Shown: in pieces, positions 50,409 to 57,010 of the stretch | Numbering within the stretch: the first letter of the stretch is position 1 | How the letters are laid out: each line of letters begins with the position of its first letter | Origin: Rhodohalobacter halophilus | GTDB lineage: Bacteria; Bacteroidota; Rhodothermia; Balneolales; Balneolaceae | DNA length: 57,010 bases | Direction: 5' to 3' | NCBI RefSeq assembly: GCF_001715195.1 | Contig: NZ_MDWE01000033.1 | Coordinates: forward strand, 1-57,010 | The notes under the pieces: model-generated | Told to the model about the DNA's origin: nothing | The model's database searches: none | What the model saw: only the letters and a program-made list of their open reading frames with translations | Translations under genes and position numbers: made by a program

Positions 50409-51620
50409 ATGAAAAAATTTCTGCTCTGCTCTCTCATTCTCATCACTTCTTTAATTCTTGCTGATTCCGTTCAATCTCAGGATCGTGATCGAGTTCGGGA
50501 TCTGGGAATCCATCCCGGAATTTTACCGACCGGCCCCTTGAATGCCATCACCGATGTAGAAGGTGTGATGGTGGGGCATCAAACATTGATTGAAGGAAAC
50601 AATATCCGAACCGGAGTCACAGCCATTCTCCCTCATTCAGGAAACCTCTACAGAGATCGGGTTCCCGCTGCGGTTTATGTGGGAAATGGTTTTGGTAAAG
50701 CGCTTGGGTTTACTCAGGTTCAGGAGCTGGGTGAACTGGAAACGCCCATCGCACTCACCAATACTCTCAGCATCTTTAACGCCGCGCACGGGGTGGCTGA
50801 TTATGTCTTGAATCTGCCCGGAAATGAAAATGTAGGATCAGTCAATCCGGTAGTGGGTGAAACTAATGACGGCTGGCTGAACGACATTCGGACACGGGTT
50901 GTGGATACCGAAGATGTTTATCAGGCGATTGAGTCTGCCGAATCGGGCCCGGTTGCCGAAGGAAACGTTGGAGCCGGAACGGGAACCCGAGCGCTTGGTT
51001 TTAAGGGTGGCATTGGGACTTCATCCCGCCAGCTACCCGATAATCGCGGGGGATATACGGTAGGGGTTCTGGTGCAGTCCAACTTTGGTGGAATTTTAAC
51101 GGTGAATGGAGCTCCGGTCGGTGAGGAGCTGGGGAATCACTATCTGTCAACTCGCCAGACAACTCACGATACCCGTCTGACCGCTATGAGCGGTCTGACG
51201 GATCAGACAGGTGACAATGGCTACGATTTTGATGTGGACGGCTCCGTAATGATTGTTGTCGCTACAGATGCCCCGATCACCTCCCGCAACCTGGAGCGAC
51301 TCGCCAAGCGCGCGTTTATGGGAATTGCCCGGGTTGGCGGTTTTGCCTCCAACGGCAGCGGCGACTATGTGATCGCTTTCTCCACCCATCCGGATGTTCG
51401 GAACAACCTGGATGAGTCCGGTTCAACCCGTCAAATTACTGAGCTGGATAACAACGCAATGAGTCCGCTATTCCTGGCGGCTGTGGAAGCGACTGAAGAG
51501 GCAATTCTGAACTCCCTGTTTATGGCCGAAACAATGGAAGGACAAGACGGACGTACTCAAGAATCCCTCCCGATTGATGAGGTGATAGAGATTCTGGAGA
51601 GGTACGGTGCTGATCAGTAA
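50409..51620 (+). CDS. P1-family (DmpA/S58) autoproteolytic peptidase, exported
   Basis: A 403-aa precursor. I chose the ATG at 50409, which starts the signal peptide (LLCSLILITSLILADSVQSQ). The body has RDLGIHPGILPTGPLNAITD, GNVGAGTGTRALGFKGGIG and VGVLVQSNFGG. The self-cleavage site is Gly278-Ser279 in DVDGSVMIVVATDAP; Ser279 becomes the N-terminal nucleophile of the small subunit. It releases D- or L-amino acids from amides and peptides. Unusual: residues 255-264 (TRLTAMSGLT) are encoded by a copy of the 29-nt palindrome family, in the linker just before the cut site. It may affect processing. Confidence 0.9.
   Translation: MKKFLLCSLILITSLILADSVQSQDRDRVRDLGIHPGILPTGPLNAITDVEGVMVGHQTLIEGNNIRTGVTAILPHSGNLYRDRVPAAVYVGNGFGKALGFTQVQELGELETPIALTNTLSIFNAAHGVADYVLNLPGNENVGSVNPVVGETNDGWLNDIRTRVVDTEDVYQAIESAESGPVAEGNVGAGTGTRALGFKGGIGTSSRQLPDNRGGYTVGVLVQSNFGGILTVNGAPVGEELGNHYLSTRQTTHDTRLTAMSGLTDQTGDNGYDFDVDGSVMIVVATDAPITSRNLERLAKRAFMGIARVGGFASNGSGDYVIAFSTHPDVRNNLDESGSTRQITELDNNAMSPLFLAAVEATEEAILNSLFMAETMEGQDGRTQESLPIDEVIEILERYGADQ
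51173..51201. repeat. 29-nt palindrome (family 1) inside a coding sequence
   Basis: CCGTC-T-GACCGC, loop TATGA, GCGGTC-T-GACGG. The outer stem equals copies 1 and 2 near 5.7-6.1 kb and the inner stem equals the variant at 6138. It lies in frame in the P1 peptidase and encodes about ten residues. It is 45 kb away from the other copies. Confidence 0.85.
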
Positions 51621-51673
51621 CTATTTTAATACGATCTTGGGATAAGTAATACTGTATAAAATCTTGCTCTGAT

Positions 51674-52564
51674 ATGCCTGAAAAAAAAGTTCACTTGGTT
51701 TTGGGAAGCGGCGGTGCCCGGGGAATTGCCCACATTGCAGTGATTGAAGAATTGGAAAAAGCCGGCTACGAGATTATTGAAGTGATCGGTTGTTCGATGG
51801 GTGCTGTGGTGGGCGGTATTTACGCCGCGGGGCATCTCCCGGAATATAAGAAATGGATTCTGGGGCTTTCTAAACGAGATGTATTTGATCTGCTGGATTT
51901 TACCTTTGCAAAGCAGGGATTTGTAAAAGGAGAAAAACTTTTTGCCAAACATGTGGAAGTAACGGGTGAAGAAAAAATTGAGGACTTCCCTATTCCATTT
52001 ACTGCTGTAGCTACCAATATGCGCAACCATAGTGAAGTGCACTTTAAAAAGGGAGATCTATATAAAGCGTTACGGGCATCGGTTTCCATGCCCGGTTTTT
52101 TTGTCCCCGTAGTTGAAAACGGGCAGGTTTTAGTAGATGGTGGCGTGTTGAATCCGCTCCCCATTAATTTAGTTGAGAAAAAAGAAGATGCTGAGATCAT
52201 TGCAGTCAATCTAAACGGGAAAATTGATTCTAAATATGATAAACCACCCTCACCGGATAAGCTTGAAGAAATGCAAACATGGTTCGATAAAATTCTTCCT
52301 GACGCGATGAAAACGAATCGTAAAACCAAAGCAAAATCTGAATTACCTGCTGAAAAAGATTCTTTTTCACTAATCGAGCTGATGGACCGTTCTTTTAGCT
52401 TTACTCAAGACCGGCTTACGGAACTCATAATTGAATTGTATAAACCCAATCACCTTATTGAAATTCCCCGAAATACCTGTGGTGTTTTTGATTTTGATCA
52501 GGGAAAACGAGTATATGAAATTGGTATGAAAGCCTGCAAGAGCGTAATTAAACAAAACGATTAA
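51674..52564 (+). CDS. Patatin-like phospholipase
   Basis: A 296-aa protein. The oxyanion loop is VLGSGGARGIAHI, the nucleophile Ser is in GCSMGAVVGG, and the catalytic Asp is in VDGGVLNPLP. It uses a Ser-Asp dyad to hydrolyse lipids. No signal peptide, so it is cytoplasmic or membrane-associated. The C-terminal part is Lys-rich. It starts 53 bp after the P1 gene. Confidence 0.93.
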   Translation: MPEKKVHLVLGSGGARGIAHIAVIEELEKAGYEIIEVIGCSMGAVVGGIYAAGHLPEYKKWILGLSKRDVFDLLDFTFAKQGFVKGEKLFAKHVEVTGEEKIEDFPIPFTAVATNMRNHSEVHFKKGDLYKALRASVSMPGFFVPVVENGQVLVDGGVLNPLPINLVEKKEDAEIIAVNLNGKIDSKYDKPPSPDKLEEMQTWFDKILPDAMKTNRKTKAKSELPAEKDSFSLIELMDRSFSFTQDRLTELIIELYKPNHLIEIPRNTCGVFDFDQGKRVYEIGMKACKSVIKQND

Positions 52565-52582
52565 ATACTAGTTAGCCCCACC

Positions 52583-53041
52583 ATGAAAACAAAAATTAAG
52601 GTACGCAAAGCCACACCCAAAGATGCTGAATCCATCATTCAGTTCAATATTGCCATGGCGAAGGAGACGGAGAACAAAACATTAAAAAGAGAGGAAATTG
52701 AGCCGGGTGTGCACGGGCTGATTGAAAAGCCGGAGTACGGATTCTACATGGTGGCCGAGTCGGAGGGAAAAGTAGTCGGGTCGCTGATGATTACCTTTGA
52801 GTGGAGTGACTGGCGAAACGGTCTCTTCTGGTGGATCCAGAGCGTATATGTGATCCCGGAGTTTCGCCGAAAAGGTGTTTACAAAACAATGTACCTGACC
52901 ATCAAGGCGATGACCAAAGAGAAACCGAACGTCTGCGGATTCCGTCTTTATGTTGAAAAAGAGAACACCAACGCCCAGAAAACTTACACCTCACTGGGCA
53001 TGAATGAGACGCATTACAAGATGTTTGAGGAGATGAAATAG
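52583..53041 (+). CDS. GNAT-family N-acetyltransferase
   Basis: A 152-aa protein. The acetyl-CoA motif A is in WIQSVYVIPEFRRKGVYKTM (the R/Q-x-x-G-x-G/A turn reads RRKGVY), and the C-terminal B motif is in LYVEKENTNAQKTYTSLGM. The substrate is unknown. It is separated from the patatin by 18 bp, so they may be co-transcribed. Confidence 0.92.
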   Translation: MKTKIKVRKATPKDAESIIQFNIAMAKETENKTLKREEIEPGVHGLIEKPEYGFYMVAESEGKVVGSLMITFEWSDWRNGLFWWIQSVYVIPEFRRKGVYKTMYLTIKAMTKEKPNVCGFRLYVEKENTNAQKTYTSLGMNETHYKMFEEMK

Positions 53042-53320
53042 ACGGCTTCCCTGCAGTGTCGTTTTTCATCTCTTATACAACATTGACCGGAACAAACCTG
53101 TCGCATAAACTCCAGAAAAACAGCTATTAATTGCAAATAACCATAAAATCAGATATTCTGCGACAGACAGGACGGTTTGGGTTCTGTCGTATAATTATAT
53201 GTTGAACTAAACCGCTTCGCGGTAGGCCCTTCTTTTTAGAATTTAGACGGCTACAGACAAATTCCTTTGGTCTGAGAGTTATGGTATAGAACCCTAACTC
53301 ACAAATCGGAGGAACCTGTT

Positions 53321-53794
53321 ATGAGTACTCTACGCAAACGGATGATCGAAGATCTGAAGAACCGTAACTATTCGCCCAGGACCATCACCGTTTACATAAA
53401 CCGTGTTGCCAAATTTGCCCAATATTTTGGTCAATCTCCGGATCGATTAAATCGTGAACATATCCGCGAGTACCAGCGATATTTAGTCGAAGACAAAAAG
53501 TGCTCCTGGAGCCAACTAAACCAGACTGTGTGTGCTCTGCGTTTTTTCTACAGGGTGTGTCTGAACCAGCCGACCATCGTCGAGTATATTCCCTACCCCA
53601 GCCAACCCAAGTCTTTACCTGTGGTGCTAAGCGGTGGGGAAGTCTATCGCCTGCTGGATACCGCCCGGGACATCAAACATCGCACCGTGTTGATGCTACT
53701 ATATGCAACCGGTGTGCGTATATCCGAAGCCCTCTCGCTACGGATAGGTGATGTGGACAGCCAGCGTATGGTGATTCATGTGCGAGCGGGCAAG
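53321..53794 (+). pseudogene. Tyrosine recombinase (phage-type integrase), 3' truncated
   Basis: The first 158 residues are a normal XerC/D-like integrase: SAM-like core-binding domain (NRNYSPRTITVYINRVAKFA) and the start of the catalytic domain with Arg I in LLYATGVRISEALSL. The frame then leaves the family after HVRAGK: the Lys, H-x-x-R and Tyr are missing. The open frame runs on to 53929 in transposase DNA read out of frame. A fine ribosome site, GGAGG, lies 10 nt upstream of the ATG. Confidence 0.85.
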
Positions 53795-54351
53795 GTAAAC
53801 TCACGCTGGCGGGCCAACTCGACGAACTGTGCCATCCCAACCAGTGGGATGAGTTTGTTGGCCGGCTCAGGCAGACCGAATGGGTGGTGTATGTCAAACC
53901 ACCGTTTGGCTCACCCGGCCAGGTCCTGAAGTATCTGGCCCGCTACACCCACCGGGTGGCTATCTCCAACAATCGGCTGGTTTGCCTGACCGACGGGCAG
54001 GTAACGTTCCGGTACAAAGATTACCGCCAGGGGCACAGCCAGCGCCTGATGCGGCTGCCCGCGGTCGAGTTCATCCGACGGTTCCTGCTGCACAGCCTTC
54101 CAAAGGGATTTGTGCGCATCCGCCACTATGGTTTGCTGGCCAACCGGGTTCGCCAGCAAAACCTGGAATATTGCCGCCGGCTCATAGGCAATAGCGCGAC
54201 AGAGCAGCCCCCGAGGGTTTGCTCACAAACCCAGCCAGCCAATTCTGGCCAACGCCGCACTCCAGACTGGCCATGTCCGAAGTGCAGAAAGGGTGAGATG
54301 CGCTTTATCGAACTGCTGGCGCTGCCAAGAGCCGGACCCATGGTGGCATAA
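53791..54351 (+). pseudogene. IS91-family (Y2) transposase, C-terminal fragment
   Basis: In the +1 frame relative to the integrase, the sequence reads GKLTLAGQLDELCHPNQWDE, then WVVYVKPPFGSPGQVLKYLARYTHRVAISN and VTFRYKDYR, the hallmark of the IS91 transposase C-terminal part. The zinc-finger N-terminus and the first catalytic His motif are missing. A C-terminal CPKCRKGEMRFIE knuckle remains. It has lost its own start; a GTG at 53884 is the first usable codon. It cannot be an active transposase. Confidence 0.88.
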
Positions 54352-54810
54352 AAAATCACAACAATAACCCATGAATCTACTGTTTTATACCGTCTCTGCG
54401 ACAACCATTCCACGTGAGCCTGCCAAATGCTCACAACGGGAGGAGTATGCCTGCCGGGCCCTCCTTGAGAATAAATCAGTTCACCACACCCTTATAAACT
54501 CTCATCATTGCTGCCATTGCATCATTCAATCACCAGGCAGAACCGACCCGGAAAGTCTTTTTAATCCGTCAGCAATCCCAAAAAGAGTGCAACCAAACCA
54601 GACCTCGCCGAAACAAATCCCATAGCCTGATACCGCTACACGGTTCAGCTCAACAAGATTGTATCCGAAGTGCCGGGACTTTTGCCCTAAATACCCCGCT
54701 TACCAATATTACCGGCACTTCCGATACAATCCTTTATATTATGTTGCAATTTGGCTCCGAGCATTTGATATACTATTTTCTGCAGACCGATTTAAATTAA
54801 AAGATCTTTA
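54352..54810. other. Right end of the IS91-type remnant and leader of the restriction gene
   Basis: No gene is seen. It contains a 19-bp inverted repeat with one mismatch: ATTGTATCCGAAGTGCCGG at 54658-54676 and CCGGCACTTCCGATACAAT at 54712-54730, with a 35-nt loop. IS91 elements end in a hairpin used as replication stop, which this may be. The remaining 80 bp hold an AT-rich promoter region before the ATG at 54811. Confidence 0.55.
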
Positions 54811-55650
54811 ATGGCTGAAAGAACTATAGACCTTGATGAAAATTTTGACTCCCTAAATCCATGGGTTAGAAAAAGCATACAACTATTCAATGATGGTCAG
54901 TATTTAGATAAAATTTCTCGTATTTATAACTATCAAGCTGATCGACCAGTAAGAATTGAAGATAATCTTAGAAGACAAATCCGAGTTGCTCACAACAACC
55001 GTAATGATGAAGATTTAATAAAACTGTTAAGTCAGTTAGACAAATTTCCATATGATGAACCGTTTTGGTACCTACTTAAAAATGTTCCCGGTTTCATAGA
55101 TAGTAATCCAGAACAGGTTCGAAGGATTGCACGAACTCTATACAGTATGACTGATGAAGAAGTGGTTGTCAGAATTGAATCTCAACCAAAGCTGAATCAG
55201 CAAACAGGCCCGATGTTCAACAACTGGCTAAGAAATGAATTTCAAATCAAAAGTCTCGAAGAATTCAAGGAGAGCACCGAAGGGATTGTAATTTTAGGGG
55301 AATCCGAAGAAACGGGAAAAAACTTCTTAATTGATGAACTAAATCAAGATGTTTCTAAAAGACCCGATTTGATCGCCAAAGTAAATGCACGATATGTTAT
55401 AGGAGAAGCGAAATGGATTGGTCAATCTGGAGGTAATCAATATAAAAGTGTTGCAGAGGTTTTGAAATTTTGTGGCGCTCAAAGAGGCCAAGTCTTAAGG
55501 ATTGGCATAATTGATGGTTATCCTTGGATGACGAAAAAGCCTACAGGAGCTACAGTAAATGATAGAATTTGTGTCGAAGTCCAAGAATCTACTTATAACT
55601 CAATGAGTGCGCTTTTGCTGAATGAGTTCTTTTCTTCCTTAATGAATTAA
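54811..55650 (+). CDS. Putative type II restriction endonuclease (PD-(D/E)xK)
   Basis: A 279-aa protein. A PD-(D/E)xK core is visible near residues 190-210: RPDLIAKVNARYVIGEAKW, with Asp, then Glu-Ala-Lys after about 12 residues. GGNQYKS follows, as in restriction enzymes with a conserved Gln. Upstream GPMFNNWLRNEF is typical of the same group (possibly the Tsp45I-like family). It ends exactly where the methyltransferase gene ends on the other strand, with no bases between. That arrangement supports a restriction-modification pair. Codon use is more AT-rich than in neighbouring core genes, which suggests transfer. The recognition site is unknown. Confidence 0.75.
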   Translation: MAERTIDLDENFDSLNPWVRKSIQLFNDGQYLDKISRIYNYQADRPVRIEDNLRRQIRVAHNNRNDEDLIKLLSQLDKFPYDEPFWYLLKNVPGFIDSNPEQVRRIARTLYSMTDEEVVVRIESQPKLNQQTGPMFNNWLRNEFQIKSLEEFKESTEGIVILGESEETGKNFLIDELNQDVSKRPDLIAKVNARYVIGEAKWIGQSGGNQYKSVAEVLKFCGAQRGQVLRIGIIDGYPWMTKKPTGATVNDRICVEVQESTYNSMSALLLNEFFSSLMN

Positions 55651-56934
55651 TTATTCGCTTTCGACAAGTTTAACATAGTTTGACTTAATTCCTTGATCGT
55701 GGAAAATATTTCTGACAGTTTTTAAAGAATACTCAGAATTATCCATTCCTATCCATTTGCGTTTGTGTTTATTTGCGGCAATTAGTGTACTCCCTGAACC
55801 AGCAAAGCAATCCAAAACCAAACTATCTTTTTGAGAGGAATTTAGAATTATTCGTTCTAAAAGGTCTTGATTTTTTTGGGTTGGGTAGTCAACATAAGAC
55901 TTACCTTTGTCTTTAAATTCCCATACATCTTGAACTTTTTTTCCATCATGGTCTTTCGCAAAAACAATTTTTCTTGGATTACCGGTTGTCGACCACTCAA
56001 TTAAACCGGCATCATCCAAACGGGTTAATTCTTTACGTGAGTATCTCCAGTGTCTACCTTTTGGAGGCTTCATACCTTTCCATTCTTTTCCTGTATCTCC
56101 ATCATCGGTCTCGCCAGGTGCATGAATTGGATGTGTAGTATAGGGACCATATTTCTTATGTTTTTTCTTGAAAAGCCTATCAATGTCATCTTCGCTTAAA
56201 GGCTCTTTAATATCATTCCATATTTGTTTATCTCTGTTTTTTGCATAAAACAGAATCATATCAGAAAAATTACCATAAGCTTTTCTACTGAAATTTTTTG
56301 GATTGCATTTTATACGTGTTATGTCATTAATGAAGTTTTTATAGCCGAAAACTTCATCCATAACAACTTTTACGTAGTGGCCTATTTTTTTATCAATGTG
56401 TAAATAAATGCTTCCTTCCTTTGAAAGGCATTCCTTCAGTAAATACAATCGATCTCTTAAAAAACTTAGAAATTCTGAATTTACAAGAGTATCATCATAT
56501 GCTTCATTATTATCTAAATCGGAAAAAATCTGGCCAGTACCAAAAGGTGGATCGATATAAATTAAATCTACCTTGCCTCGAATTTTAGGCATTAGCTGTT
56601 TTAAAATGTGCAGATTATCGCCCCAGAAAAAAGTATTGAAACTTTCCTCATGATTAATTTCAAAGGGTTTTAGTTTGTAGTTCTTGGCAGATGTGCCATT
56701 TCGAATATCATTCAAAAACCCAAACCCATTGTAGTCAACAGCCTTATATTCGACTACATCTTCAGCACAAATGCTGTGATCATTAATAAACTCAACAAAA
56801 TCGGGTTCATAAATTCGATAAGATTTTCCTAACTTAACAGCGTTCATTTTCTCTTCTTTGATGTACTTAGAGACCGTTTGCCTAGTAACACTCAATATTT
56901 CTGAGACATCATCAATTGTGTAGAATTTACCCAT
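55651..56934 (-). CDS. Beta-class DNA methyltransferase with N-terminal excisionase-type HTH
   Basis: A 427-aa protein. Residues 1-52 form a MerR/excisionase-like helix-turn-helix (YTIDDVSEILSVTRQTVSKY, ending KLGKSYRIYEPDFVEFI). The catalytic motif IV DPPFGTGQ (near residue 128) precedes the SAM motif LDCFAGSGSTLIAANK (near residue 375), the order of beta-class enzymes; the target-recognition region lies between. DPPF suggests N6-adenine (or N4-cytosine). The HTH may let the enzyme control its own promoter, like a built-in controller protein. It converges on the putative restriction gene. Confidence 0.9.
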   Translation of the reverse strand: MGKFYTIDDVSEILSVTRQTVSKYIKEEKMNAVKLGKSYRIYEPDFVEFINDHSICAEDVVEYKAVDYNGFGFLNDIRNGTSAKNYKLKPFEINHEESFNTFFWGDNLHILKQLMPKIRGKVDLIYIDPPFGTGQIFSDLDNNEAYDDTLVNSEFLSFLRDRLYLLKECLSKEGSIYLHIDKKIGHYVKVVMDEVFGYKNFINDITRIKCNPKNFSRKAYGNFSDMILFYAKNRDKQIWNDIKEPLSEDDIDRLFKKKHKKYGPYTTHPIHAPGETDDGDTGKEWKGMKPPKGRHWRYSRKELTRLDDAGLIEWSTTGNPRKIVFAKDHDGKKVQDVWEFKDKGKSYVDYPTQKNQDLLERIILNSSQKDSLVLDCFAGSGSTLIAANKHKRKWIGMDNSEYSLKTVRNIFHDQGIKSNYVKLVESE

Positions 56935-57010
56935 GAGAGAATTTAATTGTTATATATCAGGTTACATCAGTTAACACAAGTATATACAAATTGCCAGTGA
57001 CATTTGCAAC

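Larger units (their letters stand above)
53161..54730 (+). mobile_element. IS91-type element with internal deletion
   Basis: From the left: a small hairpin, CGACAGA/TCTGTCG (53161-53189), and a leader with TGTCGTATAATTATATG. Then come the front part of a tyrosine-recombinase gene and, joined directly, the back part of a Y2 (IS91) transposase gene. A structured right end follows, with a 19-bp inverted repeat. Complete relatives carry both genes in this order. The exact ends are not certain. It separates core genes (to 53041) from the restriction-modification pair. Confidence 0.7.

Noticed and set aside
53321-53929. A complete 202-aa integrase
   Set aside because: After residue 158 the sequence is transposase DNA read out of frame, and the catalytic Lys, His, Arg II and Tyr are missing.
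54658-54730. Integron attC site
   Set aside because: The required core-site pairs (GTTRRRY and its partner) are absent and no integron integrase is present; the nearby recombinase fragment is of XerC/D type.
56935-57010. Controller-type operator before the methyltransferase gene
   Set aside because: Repeated GTTA words are present, but no clear symmetric arrangement could be shown by eye in this short AT-rich edge.

Overview
The window looks like a chromosome segment of a Gram-negative member of the Bacteroidota/Balneolota group, with a marine or halophilic Balneolales type (Rhodohalobacter/Gracilimonas-like) as my best guess. The reasons are moderate GC, lipoprotein-rich outer-envelope genes, the TPR / DUF4292 / EnvC-like gene string, the eukaryote-like IleRS, and many intergenic palindromic repeats of the kind common in that group. 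Taxonomy is inferred from gene content only; there is no rRNA in the window.

Layout. 0-0.7 kb: the tail of an IS3-type transposase, a GIY-YIG protein and tRNA-Val. 0.8-5.2 kb: beta-oxidation genes (fadI-like thiolase, fadJ-like trifunctional protein) and a methyltransferase. 5.2-6.2 kb: a dense block of palindromic repeats arranged almost as a mirror image around a 58-aa coiled-coil gene. 6.2-17.0 kb: a sulfide/persulfide oxidation island. On the minus strand it holds SQR, two YeeE/YedE halves, a CstB-like persulfide dioxygenase-sulfurtransferase, SulP, a DASS carrier, an MFS carrier and a rhodanese. Divergently it carries a GntR/UTRA regulator and a DUF2892 protein. Two matching operator-like palindromes lie in this island, one between SQR and the regulator and one before the YeeE genes. 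17-23 kb: housekeeping genes (yajC, ribBA, lspA, a DksA-like gene, ileS). 23.2-32.4 kb: LMW phosphatase, a repeat-rich gap, a fructosamine-kinase-like gene, an AhpD-like gene, a metal-receptor-like protein, the TPR/DUF4292/EnvC string, a propeller lipoprotein and yajQ. 32.8-34.6 kb: a propeller-TM-putative winged-helix membrane protein, then a strong terminator. 35-46 kb: tRNA-Pro, a lipoprotein M24 peptidase, a tandem UspA, an acyl-CoA hydratase / CoA-transferase pair, an M50-like membrane protein, an S9 peptidase, an aldo/keto reductase broken by an in-frame TGA, and msrB. 46-53 kb: gamma-glutamyltransferase, a GroES paralogue operon, a P1-family autoproteolytic peptidase carrying a repeat palindrome inside its coding sequence, a patatin and a GNAT. 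53-57 kb: an internally deleted IS91-type element, then a putative restriction endonuclease and a beta-class methyltransferase placed tail to tail.

The most interesting material is (1) the sulfide/persulfide island with its own GntR-type regulator, which carries cysteines in the wing and in the ligand domain, plus two near-identical candidate operators; (2) a 29-nt palindrome family with compensatory base changes, clustered around the 58-aa gene and also inserted in frame in the P1 peptidase just before its self-cleavage site; and (3) the membrane-tethered propeller/wHTH protein. All functional statements come from motif reading; no database search was run.
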